Below, in pieces: positions 1 to 8,624 of a stretch of DNA of 64,000 bases (its first letter is position 1; each line of letters opens with the position of its first letter). The stretch is from Alcaligenaceae bacterium (GTDB lineage: Bacteria; Pseudomonadota; Gammaproteobacteria; Burkholderiales; Burkholderiaceae_B): assembly GCA_013205565.1 (NCBI GenBank), contig JABMMM010000047.1, positions 1 through 64,000 of the forward strand, written 5' to 3'. The notes under the pieces are model-generated. The model did no database searches and was not told the origin of the DNA. It saw only the letters and a program-made list of their open reading frames with translations. The position numbers and the translations under genes were made by a program.

Positions 1-1
1 A

Positions 2-988
2 ATCTATGCGGCCGGTTATTCGCAAACCTCACGATTCTTGAAAAGCTTTTTGCTCAATGGGTTTAATGTCGCAGACGGCAAGCAAGTCATTGATGGTTTT
101 CATCTGGTGGGTGGGGCTGCGGGGCAACTTCCGCTCATGGCCTCGGGCGTTGGGCCAGGCACGGTGGCGGGCAGTACGCCGGCACCACCGAATCTTGAGC
201 ATCGGGGCGTTCACGAAGAGCCGTTTACTTACGCAGCGGTCGCTGCAACGCTTCAAGCGCGCAACGAACCGCTGCCCAAAATCTTTGTGACGCACTTCAA
301 TATTGACTACATGGGTGGCCGCGCGTCGTTGACGCGTACCGGTGCGCATGGCGTGGCTGATCTTGCGCTGCCCGAGACCGTGCGCATGTACGATATCGCC
401 GGCTCCGCGCATCTCAATATGCGTGAACAATATAAGCTGTGCGAAGCGATGCACGGGCAGCTTGATTGGTCGCCACCCTTGCGTGCGCAATTGCTTGCAC
501 TCGATCACTGGGTAGCCGAGCAGCTTGAGCCGCCGCCCACCTGTCTGATGCTCTTGAGACCTGCGCGTGTAGATGAGGCGGTGTTCGGCGCGCCGCGCTA
601 CTTACCCGAGGCTACGGTGCTAGTGCCTCAGACCGATGCCGACGACAACCCGTTGGGTGGGATTCAAGTGCCGGATGTGGCTGTACCCCTGGGCACCCAT
701 GGCCGGCCCAATGCGCCCTTGACCAATGTGATTTGCCGCTTAGCTGGCACCTACAAGCCGTTTTTTGCTTTGCAACAAGAACGCTTACAGGCAAACGACC
801 CACGGTTGTCGCTTGAAGAGCGTTATCCCGAGGGCTTAAATCAGTACGTGCAGCGGGTGCGAGAAGTGAGCGATCAACTGGTTGTGCAGCGATATTTGCT
901 GGCAGCCGACGCGGCGGTGATTGTGAACGCGGCGGCTGATGAGGCCCGTTTAAAGCCGAAGCCAACGCGGTCAATTTTTCGGTTGTAA
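2..988 (+). CDS. alpha/beta hydrolase domain protein, 5' end outside the window
   Basis: The reading frame is open from the first bases, so the N-terminus lies upstream of the window. The first visible residues include GYSQT followed by RFL, which fits the nucleophile elbow (G-x-S-x-T/G) of an alpha/beta hydrolase of the Abhydrolase_10 type; the Ser would be the nucleophile. An ATG at 38 falls after this elbow and would remove the catalytic Ser, so I reject it as the start. The remaining 320 or so residues lack recognisable extra domains. The likely activity is hydrolysis of an ester or similar bond, substrate unknown. It ends 48 bp before the convergent arfB gene. The family call is moderately sure; the partial status is certain from the frame. 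Confidence 0.7.
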   Translation: MYAAGYSQTSRFLKSFLLNGFNVADGKQVIDGFHLVGGAAGQLPLMASGVGPGTVAGSTPAPPNLEHRGVHEEPFTYAAVAATLQARNEPLPKIFVTHFNIDYMGGRASLTRTGAHGVADLALPETVRMYDIAGSAHLNMREQYKLCEAMHGQLDWSPPLRAQLLALDHWVAEQLEPPPTCLMLLRPARVDEAVFGAPRYLPEATVLVPQTDADDNPLGGIQVPDVAVPLGTHGRPNAPLTNVICRLAGTYKPFFALQQERLQANDPRLSLEERYPEGLNQYVQRVREVSDQLVVQRYLLAADAAVIVNAAADEARLKPKPTRSIFRL

Positions 989-1036
989 GAGCGTTGATGT
1001 GAAAGGCGCAAGGTTTGCGGGTCAGACAAACCGCCC

Positions 1037-1441
1037 TTAAAACAGCGCGCGGCCCCGTAACGCTTTAGTTTCAGAAAGCTTACGTTTGCCCTCGAGGCGC
1101 CGTTGCTTTGAACCATAGGTGGGTTTGGTCGCGTGCCGGGTTTTGGGTGGCCGAGCCACGCTGTTGACCAGTTCGTTGAGCCGCGCTAACGCGTCTGTGC
1201 GGTTCATGTCTTGGCTACGGTGGGTTTGAGCCTTGATGACGATGGCCCCATCGCGGGTAATGCGATGATCTTTAAGCGCTAAAAGGCGTACTTTGACGTC
1301 TGCGCTTAGCGTTGAGGTGGGGATACTGAACCGCAGGTGAATGGCACTTGAGACTTTATTGACGTTTTGCCCGCCCGCGCCCTGTGCGCGCACTGCGGTA
1401 ATCGTGACATCGTCTTCAGAAAGGGTAATTTGGGCGTACAT
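1037..1441 (-). CDS. arfB: alternative ribosome-rescue factor / peptidyl-tRNA hydrolase ArfB
   Basis: This 134-residue protein matches the YaeJ/ArfB family in length and plan. The class I release-factor GGQ motif is at residues 23-25 (GAGGQNVNK context), inside a small RF-1-like domain. The C-terminal third is rich in Arg and Lys (ending GKRKLSETKALRGRALF), as expected for the tail that enters the empty mRNA channel of a stalled ribosome. ArfB hydrolyses peptidyl-tRNA on ribosomes stuck at the 3' end of a truncated message, a backup for tmRNA. It is transcribed away from the small gene at 1500, so the 58-bp gap must carry both promoters. Standalone housekeeping gene, nothing unusual seen. Confidence 0.92.
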   Translation of the reverse strand: MYAQITLSEDDVTITAVRAQGAGGQNVNKVSSAIHLRFSIPTSTLSADVKVRLLALKDHRITRDGAIVIKAQTHRSQDMNRTDALARLNELVNSVARPPKTRHATKPTYGSKQRRLEGKRKLSETKALRGRALF

Positions 1442-1499
1442 TGTGCGATTGAGCGATTGACCTGTAAACTATATTATCGTTTATGTCAGGGAGCTTATC

Positions 1500-1649
1500 G
1501 TGGCCAAAGGTCAACAGAAATCCAGTAAAGAATCAAAAAAGCCTAAAAAAGATACTTCGACGCCCAAACCCGCTTCAGGACTGACCGATCCGGTGCGTGC
1601 AACGACCGTCAATACGGTTTACACCCGCATTAAAAATAAAGACAAATAG
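1500..1649 (+). CDS. small conserved-looking Lys-rich protein (49 aa)
   Basis: A GTG start at 1500 is preceded by AGGGAG at 1487-1492, a good ribosome binding site. It opens a 49-codon frame beginning MAKGQQKSSKESKKPKK and ending YTRIKNKDK. The protein is very basic in its first half; its second half (TDPVRATTVNTVYTRI) is less biased. I recall similar 'MAKGQ...KKPKK' small proteins in other proteobacteria but cannot name a function. A nucleic-acid or ribosome association would fit the charge and the neighbouring arfB, but that is inference. A clean intrinsic terminator 52 bp downstream (1701-1740) supports it as a real, independent transcription unit. Confidence 0.7.
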   Translation: MAKGQQKSSKESKKPKKDTSTPKPASGLTDPVRATTVNTVYTRIKNKDK

Positions 1650-1700
1650 GCCATTAACCCGTTCGACTGCAGCTTTGAGTGATGTTAGGTCTTGCCGGTA

Positions 1701-1740
1701 GGCATCATGCCTCTTTTAGAGGGGTCTGATGCCTTTTTTA
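1701..1740 (+). terminator. intrinsic terminator after the small Lys-rich gene
   Basis: GGCATCA (1701-1707) pairs with TGATGCC (1727-1733), and an inner CCTCT/AGAGG stem (1710-1714 with 1718-1722) closes a 3-nt loop. A run of seven T or T/A positions follows directly (1734-1740). This is a classical rho-independent terminator for the transcript of the gene at 1500. Confidence 0.85.
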
Positions 1741-1794
1741 TGACTAGCCCTCCAAGTATCCCTGATCTGCAAATCTGAGTGTTATCGTGCAATT

Positions 1795-1830
1795 TTGTGG
1801 GCAAAACAAGCTTCGACCTAGACTGGTCTA
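1795..1830 (+). promoter_or_regulatory. possible promoter overlapping a 12-bp palindrome
   Basis: TAGACTGGTCTA (1819-1830) is a perfect 5-2-5 inverted repeat. Its first six bases could act as a -10 element 18 bp after TTGTGG (1795-1800). Short TAGAC/GTCTA palindromes are typical operators of TetR-type repressors such as NemR, but no TetR gene lies in this window. It would drive the histidine kinase gene at 1923. Promoter call by eye only. Confidence 0.3.
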
Positions 1831-1863
1831 CCAAATCGCTTCAAACTTAAAGACTGTTTACGA

Positions 1864-1886
1864 AAAACTCGACGCGGTCGAGTTTT
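1864..1886 (+). other. perfect 10-bp hairpin in the kinase leader
   Basis: AAAACTCGAC (1864-1873) and GTCGAGTTTT (1877-1886) are exact complements around a GCG loop, 36 bp before the kinase ATG. The A-rich left flank and T-rich right arm resemble a weak bidirectional terminator or an attenuator; the T tract is interrupted (TTTTATCG). It could also end a short RNA started near 1830. The role is not known. Confidence 0.5.
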
Positions 1887-1922
1887 ATCGTACGAGCGCC
1901 TTAAGGGTTTGGTAAAAAAAAT

Positions 1923-4676
1923 ATGACTACCGATAATGACACCCTTCAGCAAGAGAATGAAGAGCTCAATGTTATTTTCGAAACCGCCGAATTTGGAATT
2001 TTGTTATTAAGAAACAGAGCTATCGTGCGTGCGAATGCAGCGATAGATGCCATTTTTGGTTATGAGCAAGGTGAGATGGTTGGCCAAACCACCGCGTCGT
2101 GGTACGTGACCGATGCAGACAACCAAGCGATGATCGCGGGCTACGAAAACATGTGGCGTGGCGAAATGAATAACCAAGAGATGCCGCTCTATCGAAAAGA
2201 TCGCAGCACCTTCTACGCCAGAATGTGCGGACGCGCCATTGATCGCAGTGACCCCAGTCGCGGGACGGTCTGGATGATCGAAGACATCAGTATCCGCAAG
2301 CAACAAGAGGTCGAACTAAAAATCGCGCGCGATAAAGCACAAGAGGCGGCACAAACCAAAAGCGATTTTCTGGCTAACATGAGCCACGAAATCCGAACGC
2401 CAATGAACGCCATCATCGGTCTGAGCAATCTGGTTCAAAAGACCGAGTTAAATCCTCGTCAACTCGACTACATTCAAAAAATCCACCAGTCGGGCAAGCA
2501 CCTGCTAGGCATCATTAACGACATCTTAGATTTTTCAAAGATAGAAGCTGGCAAACTGACGGTTGAGAAAATTGATTTCAGCCTGCAATATGTGCTCGAC
2601 AACGTCTTGACTCTGGTGGCTGAAAAAGCACATGCTAAAGGGCTAGAGCTCATTTTTAATATTGCTGCAGACGTGCCGCAACGGCTCGTGGGTGATGCCT
2701 TACGCTTGAGTCAAATCTTGATCAACTACGCTAATAACTCGGTCAAATTTACCGATAAAGGACAAATTGAAATTGTCTTGCGTATCGATGAGCGCAAGGA
2801 GGACGCGTTACAACTGTACTGCGCCGTGCGGGATACGGGCATTGGTTTGACGCCCGACCAGATCAAACTGATGTTTCAAAGTTTTCAACAAGCCGATTCG
2901 TCGACCACTCGCAAGTATGGTGGGACCGGTCTCGGGTTGTCGATTGCTAAAAAGCTAGCCGAATTAATGAACGGTACCGTTGGGGTCGAAAGCGTTGCGG
3001 GTGAGGGCAGTACGTTTTGGTTTACGGGTTGGTTGGGCGTGAGCCATCAGACCGCAAACTATCGCAACCCAGTGCACGATCTGCGTGATAAGCGGATCTT
3101 GGTGATTGATGACAATGAAGCGGCTTCAATTGTCTTGATCGACCTGCTTGAACATATGGGGCTTGAGGTGATGGCTGCACCAAGTGGTGAAGCGGCCCTT
3201 GAGTGTATCCAACAGCAGGCGGCTGTCGGTCAACCGTTTGAATTATTGTTGATCGACTGGCAGCTCTCGGGGATGGATGGCGTTGAAACTGCGCGTCGCA
3301 TCAAAGAGCTGAACCTACCCGCAGCCCATATGTTGATGGTGACTGGCTACGATACAGATACCTTGCTGCCCCTGGCCGCAACAGTCGGGATCGATCAAGT
3401 GTTACTCAAGCCCGTCAATCCCGCAAAACTTGCTGAAGCATTGATGTCGTTTTATGTCGATGCCTCTCAAGTGAGCGGCCCGGCGACTGAATCGCAGGCG
3501 CAAACCTTGCTTGAATTAGTGTCCTCAATTGCGGGCTCGAATATTTTATTGGTTGAAGATAATGAAATCAATCAATTGGTCGCGACAGAGCTGTTAGCAG
3601 AAGGTAATGTCAAAGTTGAAGTTGCGAACAACGGCAAAGAAGCCTTAGACATGATTCTTGCCAGACCCACCCATTGGGATGTGGTCTTGATGGATATGCA
3701 AATGCCGGTGATGGATGGAGTGTCGGCAACGATCGAGGTAAGAAAAACGATTTCTGCTGAGCAGTTGCCCATTGTCGCAATGACCGCAAATGCGATGGTT
3801 CAAGACAAAGAAAAATGTATGGCGGCGGGGATGCAAGATTTTGTGACCAAGCCGATTGATCCCGATGTGCTTTGGGAGACGTTGTTGCGCGTGATTCGTC
3901 CTAAAGTCAAGAGTCAAGAGTCACTTGTGTTGACAGAGACCTCTCAAAATGGATCGGACTCGACGGCATCTAGCGCGGCCGGAGCTGCGACTGCGATCGC
4001 AACGAGCACGAGTGCATCTAGCACCACGGTGCCAGCCCCTGCTTTAGCGACCGTGACGACAGCAAGCGTTTTGACGCCGATCATGATCGATCGGTTCGTG
4101 CTGCCAGTCGGTATTCTCGGGCTTGATAGCGAATTAGGTTTGCGACGGGTCTCAGGAAAAATCGCACTCTATGAAACGATTCTTCGTAAATACCTAGAGA
4201 GCCAAGCGACTGTCATCGACGAGTTGCGTGCTGCTGTCATGCAACAGGATTTTGAGTTGGCGAAGCGACTGGCTCACACCACTAAAGGTGTCAGCGGCAA
4301 TATTGGCGCAACGCTTGTGCAGGGGATTGCTGGCGAAATCGAAGCGGGTTTAGGCGAAAGTGTCGACTCGGTTGTAATTTTGGATAAGTTAACGGTGTTG
4401 CAGTCGGCACTCGCACCTCTGCTTCAAAGCCTCGCGGCCTGCCTGCCACAAGCCACAAAAGCTGTAGCTGTGACCATAGATGCAGAAAAACTTGCTGAAT
4501 TACGCGAGCAATTGTCTGACTTTTTGAAGGACGACGATTCGCAAGCGGCTGACCTTTTTGAAGAGCATGCCAGCTTATTTCAGGCGGCTTGGCCTGAGCA
4601 ATTCAAAAGTCTTGAGACAGATTTAAAGAATTTTGATTTTGATCAGGCCCTGCAAACACTAGAGACGATTGACTAA
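1923..4676 (+). CDS. soluble hybrid sensor histidine kinase (PAS-HisKA-HATPase-REC-REC-Hpt)
   Basis: The 917 residues read in order: PAS domain (about 10-125), short coiled linker, HisKA with phosphoacceptor His155 (MSHEIRTP), HATPase (about 255-375, with GTGLGLSI), first receiver (about 390-505, Asp445), second receiver (about 539-660, Asp591 in [11 protein letters not shown]), an Ala/Ser/Thr-rich linker (about 680-710) and a C-terminal Hpt domain with His785 (AHTTKGVSG). It can therefore run a full His-Asp-His relay inside one chain. There are no membrane segments, so it should sense a cytoplasmic or redox signal through the PAS domain. No response regulator gene lies nearby; the partner must be elsewhere. 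Its stop overlaps the stop of the convergent lipase gene by 4 bp. Confidence 0.93.
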   Translation: MTTDNDTLQQENEELNVIFETAEFGILLLRNRAIVRANAAIDAIFGYEQGEMVGQTTASWYVTDADNQAMIAGYENMWRGEMNNQEMPLYRKDRSTFYARMCGRAIDRSDPSRGTVWMIEDISIRKQQEVELKIARDKAQEAAQTKSDFLANMSHEIRTPMNAIIGLSNLVQKTELNPRQLDYIQKIHQSGKHLLGIINDILDFSKIEAGKLTVEKIDFSLQYVLDNVLTLVAEKAHAKGLELIFNIAADVPQRLVGDALRLSQILINYANNSVKFTDKGQIEIVLRIDERKEDALQLYCAVRDTGIGLTPDQIKLMFQSFQQADSSTTRKYGGTGLGLSIAKKLAELMNGTVGVESVAGEGSTFWFTGWLGVSHQTANYRNPVHDLRDKRILVIDDNEAASIVLIDLLEHMGLEVMAAPSGEAALECIQQQAAVGQPFELLLIDWQLSGMDGVETARRIKELNLPAAHMLMVTGYDTDTLLPLAATVGIDQVLLKPVNPAKLAEALMSFYVDASQVSGPATESQAQTLLELVSSIAGSNILLVEDNEINQLVATELLAEGNVKVEVANNGKEALDMILARPTHWDVVLMDMQMPVMDGVSATIEVRKTISAEQLPIVAMTANAMVQDKEKCMAAGMQDFVTKPIDPDVLWETLLRVIRPKVKSQESLVLTETSQNGSDSTASSAAGAATAIATSTSASSTTVPAPALATVTTASVLTPIMIDRFVLPVGILGLDSELGLRRVSGKIALYETILRKYLESQATVIDELRAAVMQQDFELAKRLAHTTKGVSGNIGATLVQGIAGEIEAGLGESVDSVVILDKLTVLQSALAPLLQSLAACLPQATKAVAVTIDAEKLAELREQLSDFLKDDDSQAADLFEEHASLFQAAWPEQFKSLETDLKNFDFDQALQTLETID

Positions 4677-5692
4677 GCGGCCTTCTTCAAAATATCGTCT
4701 TTATTCTCGTCTAAGTACTCTTCCATGACGCGATAGCCAATATCATGACGACGTTTGATGCCATGAACTGAAAAATCCATACCGCCTGTCATGGGCATGT
4801 GTGGCGCACCAACTGAGTGCAGATTTTCGAGCGCTAGCAACGGTTGCAAGGTTTTAAATGGTTCGGATGTTCTGATCTCGGAGTCGGCCGGCAACGTGTC
4901 AGACAGCAGACGAATCAACTCATGTGCGTGCTTCACAACATTGTCGGGTCCGTTTAAACGATTTTCATACTGAATCTCTAGCATACGGTGTTGAACCTCA
5001 TGTAGGTTCTTGGGCACGGGTCCATGTTCTGGAAACAGATCAATACAAAAAATTGGCAAACTCTTACGCTCTTGTTCGGTCAACATCCTGCAGAGGGTTA
5101 AAGCTGGTGTGTTATCCACCAGACCGCCATCCCAATAATAATGGTGATCAATCTCGACAGCTGCAAAGCTTGGTGGCAAGGCGCCGCTGGCCAAAATATG
5201 CTCAATTCTGAGTGGTTTCTTTTGGCCATTCATAAATGATTCGCCTTCACCGGTACGAACATTGGTCGCAACAATTCCGATTCGGATGAGTTCGGCATTA
5301 TTGAGTCGTTCGAAGTCAATCAGCTCGGTTAAGGTTTTGCGCATCGGTGCGACGTCATTCAGACTGTTCCAGTTTGAACTACTGAAAAAATCTGTGCGCG
5401 GCTTCCAGTAGTTTGGGTTACCAAACATTGAAAGCCAGGATTGGTTGTCTGCCTGAAGAAAGGGATGATGATCGATCGTGACAGAGTGCCAGAATCGATT
5501 GAGATTTTCACGAATATCGCCATTCGGGGCACCCGCGATGACCGCAGCGGTATAGGCGCCAATCGACACGCCGGCAATCACTTTTGGCGTAAAGTCATGT
5601 TCGATCAGACATTGCATCGCACCCCATTCGTAGGAGCCTAAAGCGCCTCCTCCTTGTAATACGAGTCCAATTTCAACTGTATTCTGAGTCAT
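4673..5692 (-). CDS. patatin-like phospholipase family protein
   Basis: This 339-residue protein carries the patatin signature: oxyanion GGGALG at 14-19, nucleophile elbow GVSIG with Ser43, and DGG with Asp188, giving the Ser-Asp catalytic dyad of calcium-independent acyl hydrolases. The C-terminal third fits the DUF3734 extension often found in bacterial members. No signal peptide is visible, so it probably acts on membrane lipids from the cytoplasm. I chose ATG 5692 because AAGGTG lies at the right distance upstream; the frame is open further but that part overlaps the upstream CoA-transferase and looks non-coding. It starts 1 bp after the CoA-transferase stop, so the two are likely cotranscribed. 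Confidence 0.88.
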   Translation of the reverse strand: MTQNTVEIGLVLQGGGALGSYEWGAMQCLIEHDFTPKVIAGVSIGAYTAAVIAGAPNGDIRENLNRFWHSVTIDHHPFLQADNQSWLSMFGNPNYWKPRTDFFSSSNWNSLNDVAPMRKTLTELIDFERLNNAELIRIGIVATNVRTGEGESFMNGQKKPLRIEHILASGALPPSFAAVEIDHHYYWDGGLVDNTPALTLCRMLTEQERKSLPIFCIDLFPEHGPVPKNLHEVQHRMLEIQYENRLNGPDNVVKHAHELIRLLSDTLPADSEIRTSEPFKTLQPLLALENLHSVGAPHMPMTGGMDFSVHGIKRRHDIGYRVMEEYLDENKDDILKKAA

Positions 5693-5693
5693 T

Positions 5694-7127
5694 TCATACA
5701 CCTTTTCTAGAGAAACTTGAGAGCCATTCGGGCCAAACTGGCTGATGCGTGCCCAAGGGGACTGGAGGTAAATCCCAATTTGAGACCGTATCTGAGTAGC
5801 GGATGATCGGCCCGAGTGAGTGCAGGCGCCCAAAGCCGGTATCACGCTCAAGCATGAAACGCTGCAACACATCAACGGGTACGACTGGCGTTGTGGCGCT
5901 TGAGTCAGTGAGCCCTTGTTGCATCAACATCATTGCGGTGCGAGTCAAAGAGACGCGCACGTGCCAACTGCCGCCTTCGGTTGCGCGACGAATCAGAGCC
6001 GCTAGCACTCCAGTTGCAGCTAAGTGGCCGGTGAGGTAGTCGTTTGGAAAGAAGAATTTCGTCAAAGAGGGTGCCTCTTCGCTGCCCTCTGTGACGGCGA
6101 TTCCGGACACTGATTGCGCCAACTGCTCCCACCCCGGTTGAAGTTGCCAGGGGCCGTCAAAGCCAAAGCAAGATATGGATACATAAATAATGCCCGGTCG
6201 CGCTTCGGCAATTTTCTCTGGCGGAAACATGGCGCTCACACTGCCAGGGCGGTAGCTTTGTGCAAACACATCGGCCTCACTGGCCAGTGCCAAGAGTTTT
6301 TGTTGACCCTGAGCTTGCTTGATATCCAAAAAGGCTGAGAGCTTGCCGTGCCCCGTGTCGATATCGAAGGGTGGCATGGTTGCGCGGTAGGGTGAATAAA
6401 TGTGAAGCGGTGTCGCGCCCTCTGAAGCAAGAGCCTTTGCGCTGGTAGGGCCTGCAATCACATGCGTCAGGTCGAGTATTTTGATACCAGTTAAAGGCCG
6501 CAGACCGGCCGCAGGATAAATATTTGACTGGGTCGGAAAGTTTTCGATCGGAGAGTCTGCAATTTTGATCAGCTCAATGACCGGCGTGCTGGCAAGATGT
6601 TGGCCTTGCGGGTGTGCGAGCCATTCGGCTTGGCTGCGAACCATCACTCCCGGAAGCTTCTTGTCAGCGATTGCTTGCTCGAGCGCCGCGGCATCCCATT
6701 TTAGGATCGCTTGTCCGATTGCGCGGGCGCTGTTGCTGCATTCAAGCAAATCAAGAAAGCCGTTACGAAGCAGCGGATAGCCGCCATCAATCATGACGTG
6801 CCGACCATCTTTGGTCGGATACATGCCAACGGTTGGGTAGTCGGGTTCTGGAAGCGCGATGGGATAATCCCAAATGCGCTGATGAAAGACGCTTTGCATG
6901 GCGAGCGAAGCGCCCTGTAGATCAAACGAGGCGGTCTGTGAGCGGCCAGTGCGCATCTTCCAGATGTGATTGATCAGCATCGCCTGAGCACTCAGCACTG
7001 AGGCGCAAACTTCAGCAGCGCGCAGACGTGTTTGCAAAATTGGAGGAGCCACGTCGACGGTCACGCTATTGGCGACAGGGCCGACTCCGGTACCCTTGAT
7101 AATTTCTTGCGCGAGTTGTTGGAGCAT
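5694..7127 (-). CDS. class III CoA-transferase (CaiB/BaiF family) with swapped half order
   Basis: The family moves CoA between carboxylic acids. Canonical members begin with a motif like GIKILDLTHVIAGP near residue 10. Here that motif is at about 214-227, and the catalytic Asp region (FFPNDYLTG, Asp363) is at 360-367. The first 200 residues (from AAEVCASVLSAQ to YPTKDGRHVMIDGG) instead resemble the part that normally follows the catalytic Asp. The protein is 477 residues, longer than the usual 400. It thus looks like a permuted or two-domain form. The start ATG 7127 has AGAGGAA six bases upstream, but this site is buried in a hairpin (7128-7194). Patatin-like lipase follows immediately. Substrate unknown. 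Confidence 0.82.
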   Translation of the reverse strand: MLQQLAQEIIKGTGVGPVANSVTVDVAPPILQTRLRAAEVCASVLSAQAMLINHIWKMRTGRSQTASFDLQGASLAMQSVFHQRIWDYPIALPEPDYPTVGMYPTKDGRHVMIDGGYPLLRNGFLDLLECSNSARAIGQAILKWDAAALEQAIADKKLPGVMVRSQAEWLAHPQGQHLASTPVIELIKIADSPIENFPTQSNIYPAAGLRPLTGIKILDLTHVIAGPTSAKALASEGATPLHIYSPYRATMPPFDIDTGHGKLSAFLDIKQAQGQQKLLALASEADVFAQSYRPGSVSAMFPPEKIAEARPGIIYVSISCFGFDGPWQLQPGWEQLAQSVSGIAVTEGSEEAPSLTKFFFPNDYLTGHLAATGVLAALIRRATEGGSWHVRVSLTRTAMMLMQQGLTDSSATTPVVPVDVLQRFMLERDTGFGRLHSLGPIIRYSDTVSNWDLPPVPLGTHQPVWPEWLSSFSRKGV

Positions 7128-7194
7128 AAAAAATTCCTCTGCTAGACGTCAGGGCAAACCTTTAGGGTTTTCCCGGTCAGGCTAGCAGAGGAAT
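7128..7194 (-). promoter_or_regulatory. long leader hairpin sequestering the CoA-transferase ribosome binding site
   Basis: Read on the minus strand, ATTCCTCTGCTAG (7194-7182) is perfectly complementary to CTAGCAGAGGAAT (7145-7133). The 36-nt interior holds a second stem, GGG-A-AAACC against GGTTT-G-CCC (7174-7166 with 7160-7152), closed by CTAAA. The 3' arm contains the AGAGGAA ribosome binding site of the gene at 7127. It is followed by a run of T to the ATG, so the hairpin also looks like an intrinsic terminator. Either translation or transcription of the CoA-transferase should be blocked when it folds. I do not recognise it as a known riboswitch class. Confidence 0.6.
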
Positions 7195-7301
7195 CTATCT
7201 TCTTTGAATGTTTGCATTCAGATGACTAAGTGTTGGCACTTATGCAATGCGTTTTGCGATTTTTGTGTGTTGCTGAGGTCGGTTGAGGGTATCAGCGAGG
7301 C

Positions 7302-7451
7302 TTATGGCTCTTGATGCATCTTGTTATAAAAATCAAGCATCGCAACGACGTCTTGACCGCGATAGCCTGCGGCAAGCCCCATTGCCATCATCTCGCGAAT
7401 GACCGACGCGGCCGGAGTGGGGTGTTCGCCGCGTAGGTGAATTGTCGTCAG
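7302..7451 (-). pseudogene. C-terminal relic of a 3-hydroxyisobutyrate dehydrogenase-type gene
   Basis: On the minus strand an in-frame TAG (7452-7454) is followed by 49 codons ending in TAA at 7302. The residues EHPTPAASVIREMM and LAAGYRGQDVVAMLDFY fit the last helix pair of the NAD_binding_11 domain of beta-hydroxyacid dehydrogenases (a P-x-x-x-x-[LV] helix, then G-x-x-x-x-D-x-x-A). No start codon or Rossmann domain precedes it; the sequence upstream is the leader and start of the divergent flavin reductase. It is best read as the 3' stub of a gene once cotranscribed with the CoA-transferase. The rest of the 7128-7532 gap holds the leader hairpin and no other gene that I can see. Confidence 0.55.
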
Positions 7452-7532
7452 CTAAAATTGATGATGCGGTTGCGTCTGTTCGCTTGGATGCGGCTGGCAC
7501 AACGAAAATTGCTAATGGATCGCTTAAAAAAT

Positions 7533-8621
7533 ATGAAATTGCTGACGAATGAAACCTTTGGTGCACTTGAATTGCGTAATCGCGTGGTAATGGCGCCGTT
7601 AACCAGAATGCGCGCCCAGACAGGTGATGTGCCAGGCGCGCTCGCCGCGCAGTATTACGCCCAGCGCGCTAGCGCGGGCTTGATTATTTCTGAGGCGGCT
7701 CAGATTTCTGCCTTGGCCAAAGGCTATCCCGCGACGCCTGGTATTTATAGCGACGAGCAAGTGCAAGGCTGGCGCCAAGTGACCGAGGCGGTTCATGCAG
7801 TGGGCGGGAAAATTATCTGCCAACTCTGGCACGTCGGCCGCATCTCGCATACTTCGTTGCACCCTGAACTCGGTTTGCCCGTGGCACCTTCCGCACTTGC
7901 GCCTAGCGGCAAGGCGTACACCGCCTCTTGGGGGCTTGAAGCCTTTGAGACACCTCGTGCGCTTGAGTTAAGTGAAATCCCCGACTTAATACAAGATTAT
8001 GTACACGCCGCGCAGCAGGCAAAACTTGCAGGCTTTGATGGCGTCGAAGTGCACGGTGCGAATGGTTACTTGTTAGATCAGTTCTTGCATGACGGCTCTA
8101 ATAAGCGAACCGACCATTACGGCGGCAGCGTTGAAAATCGTAGCCGTTTATTGCTTGAAGTCCTGCAGGCGGTCTGTGGTGTCTGGGGTAGCGATCGCGT
8201 TGGCGTACGGTTGTCGCCCTATGGCACGTTTAACGATATGTCCGACACCGATGTGAAAGGGCTGTTCACTTACCTGATGGGTGCTTTAAGCAAAATGCAG
8301 TTGGCGTTTTTGCATTTCATCGAGCCGCGTTCCACTATGGCCGGTGGCACAGATAAGGTTGCCGAAGATCAACCGAGTACGTCGAAACTCTTTGGGCCGA
8401 TGTTTGGCGGTAAAGTGATTTCAGCAGGAGGCTATGGTCGCGATGATGCCGAGTCTGTTGTCGCAAGCGGTCAAGCCGACGCGATTGCGTTTGGGCGTTT
8501 CTTTATCTCGAATCCAGATTTGCCCAAACGCTTTGAGTTAAATGCACCTTTGACACCATACAACCGTAAAACGTTTTACGGTGGTGATGCCAAGGGTTAT
8601 ACCGATTACCCAACGCTCTAA
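7533..8621 (+). CDS. old yellow enzyme family FMN-dependent alkene reductase (NemA-like)
   Basis: The 362-residue TIM-barrel protein has the family marks in order: NRVVMAPLTRMRA near the N-terminus (FMN binding), QLWHVGRISH, VEVHGANGYLLDQFLHDGSN followed by RTDHYGGS (substrate His/Asn region and phosphate contacts), and GRFFISNPDLP near the C-terminus. These enzymes use NADPH to reduce activated C=C bonds, nitro esters or N-ethylmaleimide. I chose ATG 7533 because MKLLTNETFG aligns with typical family starts; ATG 7515 in the same frame is possible, and neither has a strong ribosome binding site. It ends 3 bp before the convergent Bug receptor gene. Confidence 0.92.
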   Translation: MKLLTNETFGALELRNRVVMAPLTRMRAQTGDVPGALAAQYYAQRASAGLIISEAAQISALAKGYPATPGIYSDEQVQGWRQVTEAVHAVGGKIICQLWHVGRISHTSLHPELGLPVAPSALAPSGKAYTASWGLEAFETPRALELSEIPDLIQDYVHAAQQAKLAGFDGVEVHGANGYLLDQFLHDGSNKRTDHYGGSVENRSRLLLEVLQAVCGVWGSDRVGVRLSPYGTFNDMSDTDVKGLFTYLMGALSKMQLAFLHFIEPRSTMAGGTDKVAEDQPSTSKLFGPMFGGKVISAGGYGRDDAESVVASGQADAIAFGRFFISNPDLPKRFELNAPLTPYNRKTFYGGDAKGYTDYPTL

Positions 8622-8624
8622 CGT

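Noticed and set aside
29..508. 159-codon minus-strand frame at the window start
   Set aside because: It is antisense to the partial hydrolase gene, whose nucleophile elbow and continuous frame are convincing; the antisense product has very high Arg and His and no domain.
7410..7551. Open plus-strand stretch SSAKIDDAVASVRLDA... ending in a TGA inside the flavin reductase start
   Set aside because: The composition is protein-like, but there is no start codon with a ribosome binding site and it overlaps both the accepted reductase start and the dehydrogenase relic on the other strand.
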